Positions 1-6,982 of a stretch of DNA of 13,361 bases are shown here, piece after piece. Numbering within the stretch: position 1 is the first letter of the stretch; every line of letters begins with the position of its first letter. Position numbers and translations under genes: made by a program. Source of the DNA: Calditrichia bacterium (GTDB taxonomy: Bacteria > Calditrichota > Calditrichia > Calditrichales > Calditrichaceae); assembly GCA_027039465.1 (NCBI GenBank), contig JALWEA010000200.1:1-13361 (forward strand). The letters run 5' to 3'. The notes beneath the pieces are model-generated. The model made no database searches and had not been told where the DNA came from. It was given only the letters and a program-made list of their open reading frames with translations.

Positions 1-2762
1 TGGAATTTATGCGATCCGGCCGTTTTAACGTGCAATGTTTTTGAGAATATATTTTGTCCCAATGTGTTAAAGATTTGCACGGTCAATTTTCCCGCCTTGG
101 ATGTTCGAAATCGAATGACTGTTTGATTGTTAAAGGGATTGGGATAATTTCCGAGCAATTCAAATCGATTGGCTACAAAATTTTTATTCCCGCGGATTGC
201 CGAAAGATGGTTCAAACCAAAATAATCTACGATTTTATCCATTAAAGCATAGCGTTCCGATTCCGTGTAAATGGTTTCAAACGGAAAGGCCATGTAAACC
301 AATTTGCCCTCTTTGCTTCCGCCGGGAAATGTACCTGTAAAATAAATACCGGCCGCTCCGCCGTTATCATAGGTGAAGCCTTCCGATGAACCGTTAAGCG
401 GTTTGATTACATCCGGATATTTAACATCATAGGTTCCGTGGGTTCCGTCGTCAAAATGCAGGGTCAGCCCGTCAAAAGGAGTGCCGCTTTTGCCATAAGC
501 AAGATAGGTGGCGGCGTCATCATTTACATATTCTGCCTTGAGATAGTTGCCGTAAAAATCGGAATCATATTGTGTGCCTAAGTGGGATAAATCCCACCCA
601 ATTTCCGAACCGCTCACAAACAACATGCCGCCATTCTGTAGGTAGTCCTGAACCAACTCCTGCTCATCTTTGTCAAAGGTGCCGTCATGGGTACTTTCGT
701 CACCTAAAATCCAAAACACAGCCGGATAATCACCGAGATACACGCGGTGTTCAATGACGGCTTTATTATCGACCGTTTCAAACGGGATTTCGCTGTGAAC
801 CAATGCCTGACCGAGTGTGGCCGCAAAGGTGTGGTAAATTTTCGGCCATGCACCGTTGGTGGCTGTGGTGCGATCGAATCCGTCAACAATCAATACTTTA
901 ACTCTGTTATCATTACGGTACACACCGTAAGCATCCGAGTAAGGCCCTTGTTCTCCGCTTACCGCAGAAATGCTGGCTAATCGATAATAAATAACATCAC
1001 CGTTATTAATTTGTTCGGCATAATGCAGGCTGTCTTTGGATATGCTGATGCTGTCGCTCCAATTGGCTCCGTCGGTAGATTGGTAAAGCTGCAATGTGCG
1101 AATATTATTCAATCCGCCAACATCCCAGTTGACGCTGGATTGATCCGTAAAAGTTACCATGTCCATACGCGGTTGAGGAATGTTACCGGGAGCACCTTCG
1201 CGATTTACGTAATAGCGTGGGGTGTATGCGGATAAATCGCTGTAATAATAAGTTCTGTAGGAAACTTTCCAATCTTTGCCCGAAGCTTCGGCAACGGTTA
1301 AACTGCCGTTTCCGTTTTGCCTGACCATTAAGCGCACATGGCCGACCTTGTGTACCGCATCGGCGGGCTCCAGATCGCTCCAATTCATATAGGGCTTTGT
1401 CAGGGCGTCGTCCATCATGCTGGTGGAATAATGCTTGGGCAAATTCCAGCAGCGGGATACAAATCCCGAGCAATCGACCCCGACGGCGGCGTCGCTGCCA
1501 CAACATTTACTAGTGTAATTGTCACCTGCATACTTTAAAATATCAATTCCGTATAAATACATTTCAATGTCTTCAAAGCCGCCCCATTTGTAAGGAACGT
1601 GTTGATTTTCACCCACTGTAACCCAGTCGGGTGTGCGCACAGGGTATCCCTGATCGTCGTACACAATGCCGTTGGTTATATTTTCAGGTGCGCAATCCCA
1701 GTATAATTGCACGTAATTATCGGCAACGGTCAGGGCATCGTGGGCAATTACCTGGGGATAATCGTCAAATACGTTTACTTTTTGCAGGCTGGTCTGGGAT
1801 GTGTCGGGTTGAATCAGAAAGTTATATTGCAATCCCTGCCAAAATCGGTCGGGATAACGCACGTCCGGCGGATTTTCGGCGTTGTACCATTTGCTTAAAT
1901 TCCACTCGACGATTTCAATGCCTTCCTTGTGGGAGCGCATTTGGTACAATTTACCGGACGGATCAAGATAGGTGTCACGGAAGATTTGGGTGTAGTTAGT
2001 GACCGGTATTTCCAGTGTTAGTAATCGTTTTCCATCGGGTGTGAACACCATGATGCGCCGTTCGATTAATAACGGGACTTGTTGCTTGAAAAATTCGAAA
2101 TTAATGTACAAGCGTCCTTTAGCATCCCGGCCGATGTAACGCAAACTGGCCAAATTGTTGTCGGAAAAGCGGAGCTCAAAATGGGTTGTGTCGCCAACTC
2201 GGATTTCGGCTGTGCTTGTATTTTTACGTAAAAGATTGATTTCAGCGTTTGCCAATTGGGGCTCTGATTTTAAAGGCAGGACTTTTTTTGTCTCCGGTTC
2301 GAAAATGCGTTCTCGCCCGTTTGAGAAATGCAGTAAAAAGATATGATCGGAAAAGGGCTCCAAACGCTCGATGATAGCGGTCGGATCTTTGGGACGAAAG
2401 AGAGCTGCAATACGGCCGTTTTTGAAAGTGTAAACGGTATTATCGCTAAGAACGGTAAAATCGTTTGGTGAATTCAGATAGAAATCGTCTGCAAAAAAGG
2501 GGAGATCGATTTTTTGTCGGAAAATGCCGGATTCGAATTTTTTCAAAGCGTGATTGGGAGAATCAAGAAGCCAAACCGCGTTGTTTTTGATTTGAAAAGA
2601 TTGGGTGCCGTAGAAAGCCTCCGGTGCTTTGCGGAAACCGGCCTGATTGCTATCAGGCCCCCATGACAGGCGGAGAATCGTTTTCGGGCTTTGGGAAAAT
2701 GTACTGATGCACAATGAAAAAACAAAAAGATAAATCCATTTAAACCGCACATTGGAAAACAT
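1..2762 (-). CDS. Large secreted NlpC/P60 multidomain protein with FlgD/T9SS-like C-terminal module (3' end outside window)
   Basis: Reading leftwards from the ATG at 2760-2762, the frame is open to the window edge (920 complete codons, no stop). An AGGAG ribosome site at 2768-2772, five bases before the ATG, fixes the start. Residues 1-24 form a signal peptide (hydrophobic IYLFVFSLCI, then TFSQ). Residues about 25-330 look like an NHL or beta-propeller type region (IKNNAVWLLDSPNHALKKF, DPSGKLY). Residues about 395-520 match an NlpC/P60 cysteine peptidase core: PYKWGG, then DCSGF with Cys431 as nucleophile, then GHV with His475; Glu492 may replace the usual third polar residue. An FN3-like domain follows (about 525-615). 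Next is a glutamine-amidotransferase-like domain starting VKVLIVDGFDR (Asp627). From about 865 comes NYPNPFN (872-878) and TVQIFNTLGQ, the start of a FlgD/Por-sorting-like module. The likely role is an exported peptidase acting on cell-wall peptides or similar amide bonds. The substrate is unknown. Confidence 0.8.
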   Translation of the reverse strand, partial: MFSNVRFKWIYLFVFSLCISTFSQSPKTILRLSWGPDSNQAGFRKAPEAFYGTQSFQIKNNAVWLLDSPNHALKKFESGIFRQKIDLPFFADDFYLNSPNDFTVLSDNTVYTFKNGRIAALFRPKDPTAIIERLEPFSDHIFLLHFSNGRERIFEPETKKVLPLKSEPQLANAEINLLRKNTSTAEIRVGDTTHFELRFSDNNLASLRYIGRDAKGRLYINFEFFKQQVPLLIERRIMVFTPDGKRLLTLEIPVTNYTQIFRDTYLDPSGKLYQMRSHKEGIEIVEWNLSKWYNAENPPDVRYPDRFWQGLQYNFLIQPDTSQTSLQKVNVFDDYPQVIAHDALTVADNYVQLYWDCAPENITNGIVYDDQGYPVRTPDWVTVGENQHVPYKWGGFEDIEMYLYGIDILKYAGDNYTSKCCGSDAAVGVDCSGFVSRCWNLPKHYSTSMMDDALTKPYMNWSDLEPADAVHKVGHVRLMVRQNGNGSLTVAEASGKDWKVSYRTYYYSDLSAYTPRYYVNREGAPGNIPQPRMDMVTFTDQSSVNWDVGGLNNIRTLQLYQSTDGANWSDSISISKDSLHYAEQINNGDVIYYRLASISAVSGEQGPYSDAYGVYRNDNRVKVLIVDGFDRTTATNGAWPKIYHTFAATLGQALVHSEIPFETVDNKAVIEHRVYLGDYPAVFWILGDESTHDGTFDKDEQELVQDYLQNGGMLFVSGSEIGWDLSHLGTQYDSDFYGNYLKAEYVNDDAATYLAYGKSGTPFDGLTLHFDDGTHGTYDVKYPDVIKPLNGSSEGFTYDNGGAAGIYFTGTFPGGSKEGKLVYMAFPFETIYTESERYALMDKIVDYFGLNHLSAIRGNKNFVANRFELLGNYPNPFNNQTVIRFRTSKAGKLTVQIFNTLGQNIFSKTLHVKTAGSHKF
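2640..2659. repeat. Palindromic repeat, member 1 (inside the NlpC/P60 coding sequence)
   Basis: Eight-base arms GGCCTGAT and ATCAGGCC enclose a TGCT loop. Read on the minus strand the core is CTGATAGCAATCAG, identical over 14 bases to the core of the member at 2835-2860. It encodes part of SWGPDSNQAGF near residue 38 of the secreted protein, so it is translated without breaking the frame. Whether it was inserted or converged by chance cannot be decided from one sequence. Confidence 0.55.
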
Positions 2763-2767
2763 GATTA

Positions 2768-2772
2768 CTCCT
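2768..2772 (-). promoter_or_regulatory. Ribosome binding site of the NlpC/P60 protein gene
   Basis: On the minus strand this reads AGGAG, five bases before the ATG at 2760-2762. It is the strongest Shine-Dalgarno match near this end of the gene and supports that start codon. Confidence 0.7.
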
Positions 2773-2797
2773 AACTAAAAACTTTCACGCAAAACAG

Positions 2798-2821
2798 GGG
2801 GACTGATAGCTATCAGTCCCC
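2798..2821. repeat. Palindromic repeat, member 2 (perfect 24-base palindrome)
   Basis: A perfect inverted repeat with no loop: GGGGACTGATAG followed by its exact reverse complement. The inner 18 bases (GACTGATAGCTATCAGTC) differ from member 3 at one position, while the outer three bases on each side differ from member 3 yet still pair with each other. It lies 36 bases upstream of the secreted protein's start codon, so it is in that gene's leader or promoter. It could be an operator or a small dispersed repeat. Confidence 0.7.
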
Positions 2822-2834
2822 ACGACATTCGGTA

Positions 2835-2860
2835 ATCTGACTGATAGCAATCAGTCAGAT
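2835..2860. repeat. Palindromic repeat, member 3 (11-base arms, 4-base loop)
   Basis: Arms ATCTGACTGAT and ATCAGTCAGAT enclose an AGCA loop. The inner 18 bases GACTGATAGCAATCAGTC match member 2 with one change. On the plus strand it is followed by TTTTCCC, weakly terminator-like, but no plus-strand gene ends upstream, so a terminator role is unlikely. It sits between the divergent start codons of the secreted protein and the rRNA methyltransferase. Confidence 0.7.
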
Positions 2861-2915
2861 TTTCCCAACCTTATTTTTGATTTCAATATACAAAAATTCA
2901 ACGTCCATTGCGAAA

Positions 2916-2942
2916 ATTACCCCTTTCTGTCATTACCCCTTT
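2916..2942. repeat. Short direct repeat in a pyrimidine-rich leader
   Basis: The 11-mer ATTACCCCTTT occurs at 2916-2926 and again at 2932-2942, a 16-base period. It lies within a pyrimidine-rich stretch (about 2918-2975) in the presumed leader or promoter region of the rRNA methyltransferase gene. No function can be read from the sequence; apart from this and the palindromes, the 2763-3024 intergenic region shows nothing I recognise. Confidence 0.4.
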
Positions 2943-3024
2943 TTCCTCATTGCTTCATTCCCATTACTTGCTTATGTTTATCCCCGTGGATCGAGTTTAT
3001 TTGTTTTAAAGGAAATTCATCTCA

Positions 3025-4212
3025 ATGAAAAAAGTTGTTCTGAAAAAAGGGCGTCAAGCTTCTTTACTCCGCAGACATCCGTGGATATTTTCCGGCGCGA
3101 TTCATTCCGCACCTTCACAAATTAAATCCGGTGAAACGGTTCTGATTACCGATGATCTGCAAACGCCGATTGCCATCGGTGCATTTTCCCCGAAGTCTCA
3201 AATTCGGGTACGCGTCTGGTCTTTTAATCCGCAGGAAAAAATCGATCTTAGTTTTTTCCGAAATCGTTTAAATGCGGCTATTGAAAAACGGAAAACTTTA
3301 AAACTGCCGGAGCAAACCAACGCCTACCGCCTGGTCAATGCCGAAGCTGATGGTTTGCCTGGGTTGATTGTTGATTACTATGCCCAATATCTTGTTATTC
3401 AAATTCTAAGTGCAGGAGCGGAATATTGGAAAGATGGAATCGTACAACGGCTTCGGGAAACCATCAATCCTAAAGGCATTTACGAACGATCTGACGCGGA
3501 AGCCCGCAAGAAAGAAGGCTTACCACTCCAAAAGGGTTTAATTTGGGGCGAAGAGCCGCCGGATCGATTGCGGATTGAAGAGAATGGTCTGCATTTTTGG
3601 GTTGATATTAAAAACGGGCACAAAACCGGATTCTATTTGGATCAACGGGAAAATCGTAAATTAGTGAGTGAATTTGCCGAGAATAAAGATGTTTTGAATT
3701 GTTTTGCCTTTACCGGTGGATTCGGACTATCCGCTGCAAAAGGAAGGGCAAAATCTGTTGTTAACGTGGAAGCCGTTGCCGGTCTGTTAACAGAAATCGA
3801 ACAAAACATAAAATTAAATCGGTTGAATCCCAATCTTTTTGAAAATATTAAAGGAGATGCGTTCCGTATTCTACGTAAATTTGTAGAAGATGAGCGCAAA
3901 TTTGATCTGATTATTTTAGACCCGCCAAAATTCGCCGAGCGTCAAAGCCATTTGCCCAAAGCCAGCAGGGGATACAAAGATATCAACTTACAAGCTTTCA
4001 AACTGCTCAAAACTGGGGGGTATTTATTTACTTTCTCCTGCTCGGGTTTAATGAAGCCCGACCTTTTCCGCAAGATTGTTTCCGATGCCGCTTTGGATGC
4101 CGGAAGGGAAGCTCAAATTTTAAAATTTCTGAGTCAGGACAAAGATCATCCCATTGTACTGAATATTCCGGAGAGTGAGTATTTAAAAGGTTTATTGCTA
4201 AAAGTTTGGTAA
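3025..4212 (+). CDS. rlmI: RlmI-type 23S rRNA (cytosine-5) methyltransferase
   Basis: The 395-residue protein has the length and layout of E. coli RlmI, which transfers a methyl group from S-adenosylmethionine to C1962 of 23S rRNA. Residues about 3-70 are a PUA-type RNA-binding domain (KKGRQASLLRRHPWIFSGAI). A middle domain follows (YRLVNAEADGLPGLIVDYY, 101-119), then a family signature KTGFYLDQRENR (200-211). The Rossmann methyltransferase domain shows the SAM-binding loop NCFAFTGGFG (225-234), DPPKF (299-303) and SCSG (338-341), whose Cys339 is the expected catalytic cysteine of m5C enzymes. The ATG at 3025 aligns with known family starts; the AAAGGA site at 3008-3013 is 11 bases away, rather far. 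The gene stands alone, divergent from the secreted protein and convergent with the thioredoxin-like gene 14 bases beyond its stop. The exact target base is inferred from the family. Confidence 0.9.
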   Translation: MKKVVLKKGRQASLLRRHPWIFSGAIHSAPSQIKSGETVLITDDLQTPIAIGAFSPKSQIRVRVWSFNPQEKIDLSFFRNRLNAAIEKRKTLKLPEQTNAYRLVNAEADGLPGLIVDYYAQYLVIQILSAGAEYWKDGIVQRLRETINPKGIYERSDAEARKKEGLPLQKGLIWGEEPPDRLRIEENGLHFWVDIKNGHKTGFYLDQRENRKLVSEFAENKDVLNCFAFTGGFGLSAAKGRAKSVVNVEAVAGLLTEIEQNIKLNRLNPNLFENIKGDAFRILRKFVEDERKFDLIILDPPKFAERQSHLPKASRGYKDINLQAFKLLKTGGYLFTFSCSGLMKPDLFRKIVSDAALDAGREAQILKFLSQDKDHPIVLNIPESEYLKGLLLKVW

Positions 4213-4226
4213 GAGAAAAAGAGAAA

Positions 4227-4538
4227 CTAAGCATTTCCGCTTATTTTTGATTTCAAAAACGGCTTCAAGCGTTTTTTCAACCGTGGAACCGTGAGCACCG
4301 CGCCTTGCAAAACGGTTTTTCCGTTTACGTTTAGTGCCGGTAAATAGCGCACGTCCGTATCGACCATGCGGGGAATATCAACAATCACCTCGATGTCCGC
4401 TTTAACACCTAATTCTTTTAGCGCCTGGCGCACATTGCGTTCCAGCATTTTGGAACGCTTGCACAGCTTGCCTACACCGTAAATTTTTATTTCCAATCGA
4501 TTGATGTCATTCCGTTTTGACGAATTCGTTGAGATCAT
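4227..4538 (-). CDS. Small thioredoxin-fold protein with a CXXS active site
   Basis: From the ATG at 4538 the product is 103 residues. It resembles the short thioredoxin-like family of 'redox-active disulfide protein 2' type: beta strand LEIKIYGVG, active-site loop, helix KMLERNVRQALKELGV, strand ADIEVIVD, then YLPALNVNGK with the cis-proline after the Leu, and a closing helix VPRLKKRLKPF. The usual CXXC is CKRS here (Cys26, Ser29), so only one active-site cysteine remains. That favours a monothiol, isomerase-like or non-redox role. The frame extends upstream to a TTG at 4601 (124 residues), but the extension aligns with nothing in the family and neither start has a clear ribosome site; a TTG at 4496 would match the family start best. 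It lies 105 bases downstream of the exporter permease gene on the same strand and may be co-transcribed with it. Fold assignment is fairly sure; function is not known. Confidence 0.65.
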   Translation of the reverse strand: MISTNSSKRNDINRLEIKIYGVGKLCKRSKMLERNVRQALKELGVKADIEVIVDIPRMVDTDVRYLPALNVNGKTVLQGAVLTVPRLKKRLKPFLKSKISGNA

Positions 4539-4643
4539 TAGTCTGTTCTTTTCATTAATCGTTAATTGACGAAATATAAACAAACAAAAAGAATCCTTCA
4601 AAAATAAAAATATTTTTCACTATTAACGCGCTGCTAATCGGGG

Positions 4644-5918
4644 CTAATGCCACTTAAAATATTTTACGCCGATCAAAAACGAACCAAATCCGAAGAATAG
4701 TAAAATCGCCAAAGGCTCCGCTAATTGTGCCCATGTAAAAGCGCGCCACAAACTACCTTCAATGGTTAAAATGGCCCATTTAACCGGTGAAATTATGCTT
4801 AACGTTTGTAACCATTTGGGCATGAAGGCCAAAGGAATCATACCTCCGCCCAACATAGCCATTGGTAGAATTAAAGCCCAACCCATGCTGCTTACGGCGC
4901 GCTCGGTTTTGCCTAAAACCGAAAATAGTACCATTATACCCACAAATGCTACGCTCACCACAAGAATAGTAAAAATGAGCATAAGCCATGAATGCACGTG
5001 AATCCCGAACCACAATACACCAATTAAAATCAAAACTAAAGCCATACTCACGGAAACGACAAAAGAAGCTAATGCCTTGCCTGCCAAAACGGTGGATTTG
5101 CCGATCGATGCGGCCTGAATGCGAAACAAAGTACCGCGCGTACGTTCGCCAACCAGTGAAACGGCAAACGAAATGGCGCAAGCCAATAACCCCCAAACAA
5201 TGCCCTGAGGAAAAGTAAAATCAAAACTGTTCAATTGTTTGGCAGGCTCAAAGGTGATCTTCCGTTCTTTAATATGAAGAGGTTCAAATCCTTTAAAACC
5301 GCTTTCCGTTTTTTGCGAGGCATTCAAGGTCGAATCATCCCAAAGTCGATTCAAAGCCTCAAATAAATTGGTAAGAGTGGCTTTTTCGGATGGGAGCAAT
5401 GTTTTATCATTAATTACTGCTTGCAGAGCTTCTTCGCTATTTTTCTTCATTAACTTGGTGTCGGAAAAAGTCTGCTGCATATCCTGTACGGCATATTTCA
5501 TCAGTATCCCGCTTAGCATTCCCGCTTCCGCCTTTTTGGAAGGATCGATTCCAAGCTCAACCTGTGGTGAGTTTCCGTCGAAAAGATTCCGTTTTGCTTT
5601 GCCGAATCCTTTTTCCAAAAGAATATAAGCAACGCGTTTGCCGCTTAATACATCTTTTCTGGCCTTTAAGGAATCGGTAATTTTTAATTCTAATTCGGGT
5701 GCCGATGCCAGGCGGCTTAAAAATGATTGCGATTGCGGCGTTTGATCCATATCGACCGCATCAATTTTGATGGCTTGTATTCCATCCCCGCCCGAGCTAA
5801 AAACAAATCCGAAAAAAAGCGCAAACAGAATGGGGTAGAAAAAGGTAAAGAAAAATCCGCCGCGATCGCGCAGGAGTAATTTTAAATCTTTGATGGCAAT
5901 AGCCAACATTTTTTGCAT
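4644..5918 (-). CDS. ABC-2 type transporter permease
   Basis: This 424-residue protein has the typical layout of ABC-2 exporter permeases. A cytoplasmic start (LAIAIKDLKLLLRDRGG) is followed by TM1 at about 22-41. A long extracytoplasmic region, about 42-237, carries KIDAVDMDQTPQSQSFL, as in NatB- or YhgE-like permeases. A C-terminal membrane block follows, with segments at about 238-257, 280-304, 310-335, 345-365 and 400-418. The motif VGERTRGTLFRIQAA (256-270) is the cytoplasmic loop that commonly couples to the ATPase in this family. The ATG at 5918 is two bases beyond the stop of the upstream ATPase gene and has AAGGA seven bases before it, within the end of that gene, so the two are translationally linked. 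Together they should form a 2+2 export pump in the inner membrane. The substrate (drug, lipid, ion or polymer) cannot be read from the sequence. Confidence 0.88.
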   Translation of the reverse strand: MQKMLAIAIKDLKLLLRDRGGFFFTFFYPILFALFFGFVFSSGGDGIQAIKIDAVDMDQTPQSQSFLSRLASAPELELKITDSLKARKDVLSGKRVAYILLEKGFGKAKRNLFDGNSPQVELGIDPSKKAEAGMLSGILMKYAVQDMQQTFSDTKLMKKNSEEALQAVINDKTLLPSEKATLTNLFEALNRLWDDSTLNASQKTESGFKGFEPLHIKERKITFEPAKQLNSFDFTFPQGIVWGLLACAISFAVSLVGERTRGTLFRIQAASIGKSTVLAGKALASFVVSVSMALVLILIGVLWFGIHVHSWLMLIFTILVVSVAFVGIMVLFSVLGKTERAVSSMGWALILPMAMLGGGMIPLAFMPKWLQTLSIISPVKWAILTIEGSLWRAFTWAQLAEPLAILLFFGFGSFLIGVKYFKWH

Positions 5919-5920
5919 TC

Positions 5921-6766
5921 TTAATTCCTTAATGAATGTCCTGTTAAATTCAAAAAGACTTGTTCCAAATTTGATTGTTCAAAACGAAAATTCAAGATGG
6001 TTTCATGATCTTTCAACTTTTCAAGAACCCCGAGCGCTTCGTTAGTCCTAAATTCTTTAACACCGTTTTTCGTCTCCACAATCAAAACCGGTTTATTTCC
6101 GTAACGCTCGATTAACTCTCTAACCGTTCCAAAAGCAATCAATTCCCCGTGATCCATAATGGCTAAGTGATCACATAATTGCTGAGCTTCTTCCATGTAA
6201 TGGGTAGTGTAAATAATAGTGCGTCCTTGCTTTTTCAATTGCCTGATATTTTCAAAAATGGCATTCCTGGATTGGGGATCAACTCCAACCGTCGGTTCGT
6301 CCAAAATTAAAATTTGAGGATCGTGTACTAGGGCGGCCGCCAAATTAAGTCTGCGTTTCATCCCGCCGGAAAAGGTTTTAACAAGCTTGTCAGCTTGATC
6401 CGTTAGTTGCACAAAAGAAAGAGCTTTCTTTACTTGTTGTTTCAGTTTTTCTCCGCTCAAACCGAAAAGTCGGCCGAAAAAAATCAGATTTTCTTTTGCG
6501 CTTAAATTGGTGTAAAGAGAAAGAGCTTGAGGTGCGATGCCAATGCTTTTAAAAACAGATGCATTTTGCAGAATGTTCTTATTTTGAATTAAAACCGTGC
6601 CCCTATCCAAAGGCAAAATGCCCGCTAAAATATGAACGGCGGTTGTTTTACCGGCACCATTAGGGCCTAGTAAACCGAAGATTTCTCCTGAACGAACGGT
6701 AAAAGAAAGGCCTTTTAACGCCTGAACCCCATCGTAACTTTTAAAAACATCGAGAAATTGAATCAT
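5921..6766 (-). CDS. ABC transporter ATP-binding protein (DrrA/NatA-like)
   Basis: The 281-residue protein carries all ABC ATPase motifs in order: Walker A GPNGAGKTT (34-42), Q-loop Gln80 in APQAL, signature FSGGM (132-136), Walker B ILILDEP (152-158) with catalytic Glu157, and the H-loop His189 in TTHYMEE. A C-terminal extension ending LEQVFLNLTGHSLRN is typical of DrrA/NatA-type export ATPases. It energises the permease encoded two bases downstream. I chose the ATG at 6766 (MIQFLDVFKSYDG), where family homology begins. An in-frame ATG at 6880 would add 38 hydrophobic residues that do not fit the family, and a plausible promoter lies within that extension. The ribosome site before 6766 is weak (AAGAAAG). 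Family assignment is secure; the transported substrate is not. Confidence 0.9.
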   Translation of the reverse strand: MIQFLDVFKSYDGVQALKGLSFTVRSGEIFGLLGPNGAGKTTAVHILAGILPLDRGTVLIQNKNILQNASVFKSIGIAPQALSLYTNLSAKENLIFFGRLFGLSGEKLKQQVKKALSFVQLTDQADKLVKTFSGGMKRRLNLAAALVHDPQILILDEPTVGVDPQSRNAIFENIRQLKKQGRTIIYTTHYMEEAQQLCDHLAIMDHGELIAFGTVRELIERYGNKPVLIVETKNGVKEFRTNEALGVLEKLKDHETILNFRFEQSNLEQVFLNLTGHSLRN

Positions 6767-6809
6767 GGGAATTCTTTCTTGATTTGTTAAAAAACCGCCA
6801 AATATTTTT

Positions 6810-6838
6810 AGTATGGCAAAATTTACGCAAAAGCACAA
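6810..6838 (-). promoter_or_regulatory. Candidate sigma-70-type promoter of the ABC exporter operon
   Basis: On the minus strand there is TTGTGC (6833-6838), a 17-base spacer, and CATACT (6810-6815), preceded by TGC, which makes an extended -10. The -10 matches the consensus at 4 of 6 bases and the -35 at 3 of 6. It ends about 44 bases before the ATG at 6766 and lies inside the longer alternative frame from 6880, which argues for the shorter ATPase. FCB-group promoters often deviate from this consensus, so this is tentative. Confidence 0.4.
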
Positions 6839-6940
6839 TAGGAGTTGCAAATTTAAATTAGAAAAATTAAAGTCGGTCATTGCTTTAATTCTTTGAATTC
6901 AATAAATTAATTCAAATAAAAATGTTAAACCCGCTGTCTG

Positions 6941-6949
6941 TGTTATGAT
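6941..6949 (+). promoter_or_regulatory. Candidate extended -10 promoter of the sigma-54 activator gene
   Basis: TGTTATGAT is a complete TGn extended -10 with TATGAT at 6944-6949, 33 bases before the ATG at 6983. No good -35 hexamer is visible. If real, the sigma-54 activator is itself transcribed by the housekeeping polymerase. Confidence 0.4.
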
Positions 6950-6982
6950 TGTCTTGTGCGATAAGCGTTTAAAGAAGGAAAA

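Noticed and set aside
1183..1506. A 107-residue arginine-rich open frame on the minus strand
   Set aside because: It is out of frame within the NlpC/P60 gene, whose own frame has clear motifs and a signal peptide; the frame is a shadow.
2835..2864. Hairpin followed by TTTT as a transcription terminator
   Set aside because: No plus-strand gene ends upstream of it, the T-run is short and the same core recurs in two other places, so a repeat or operator is the better reading.
2877..3125. An 82-residue plus-strand open frame overlapping the start of rlmI
   Set aside because: It lies partly in the leader and partly out of frame in rlmI, has no recognisable motif and conflicts with the well-supported rlmI start.
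4606..4617. AAAAATATTTTT palindrome between the permease and thioredoxin-like genes as a terminator
   Set aside because: It is AT-only, so any hairpin would be very weak; the region is simply AT-rich. Co-transcription across it stays open.
4780..5196. A 138-residue minus-strand open frame within the permease gene
   Set aside because: It is out of frame with the permease, whose membrane segments and loop motif account for this stretch.
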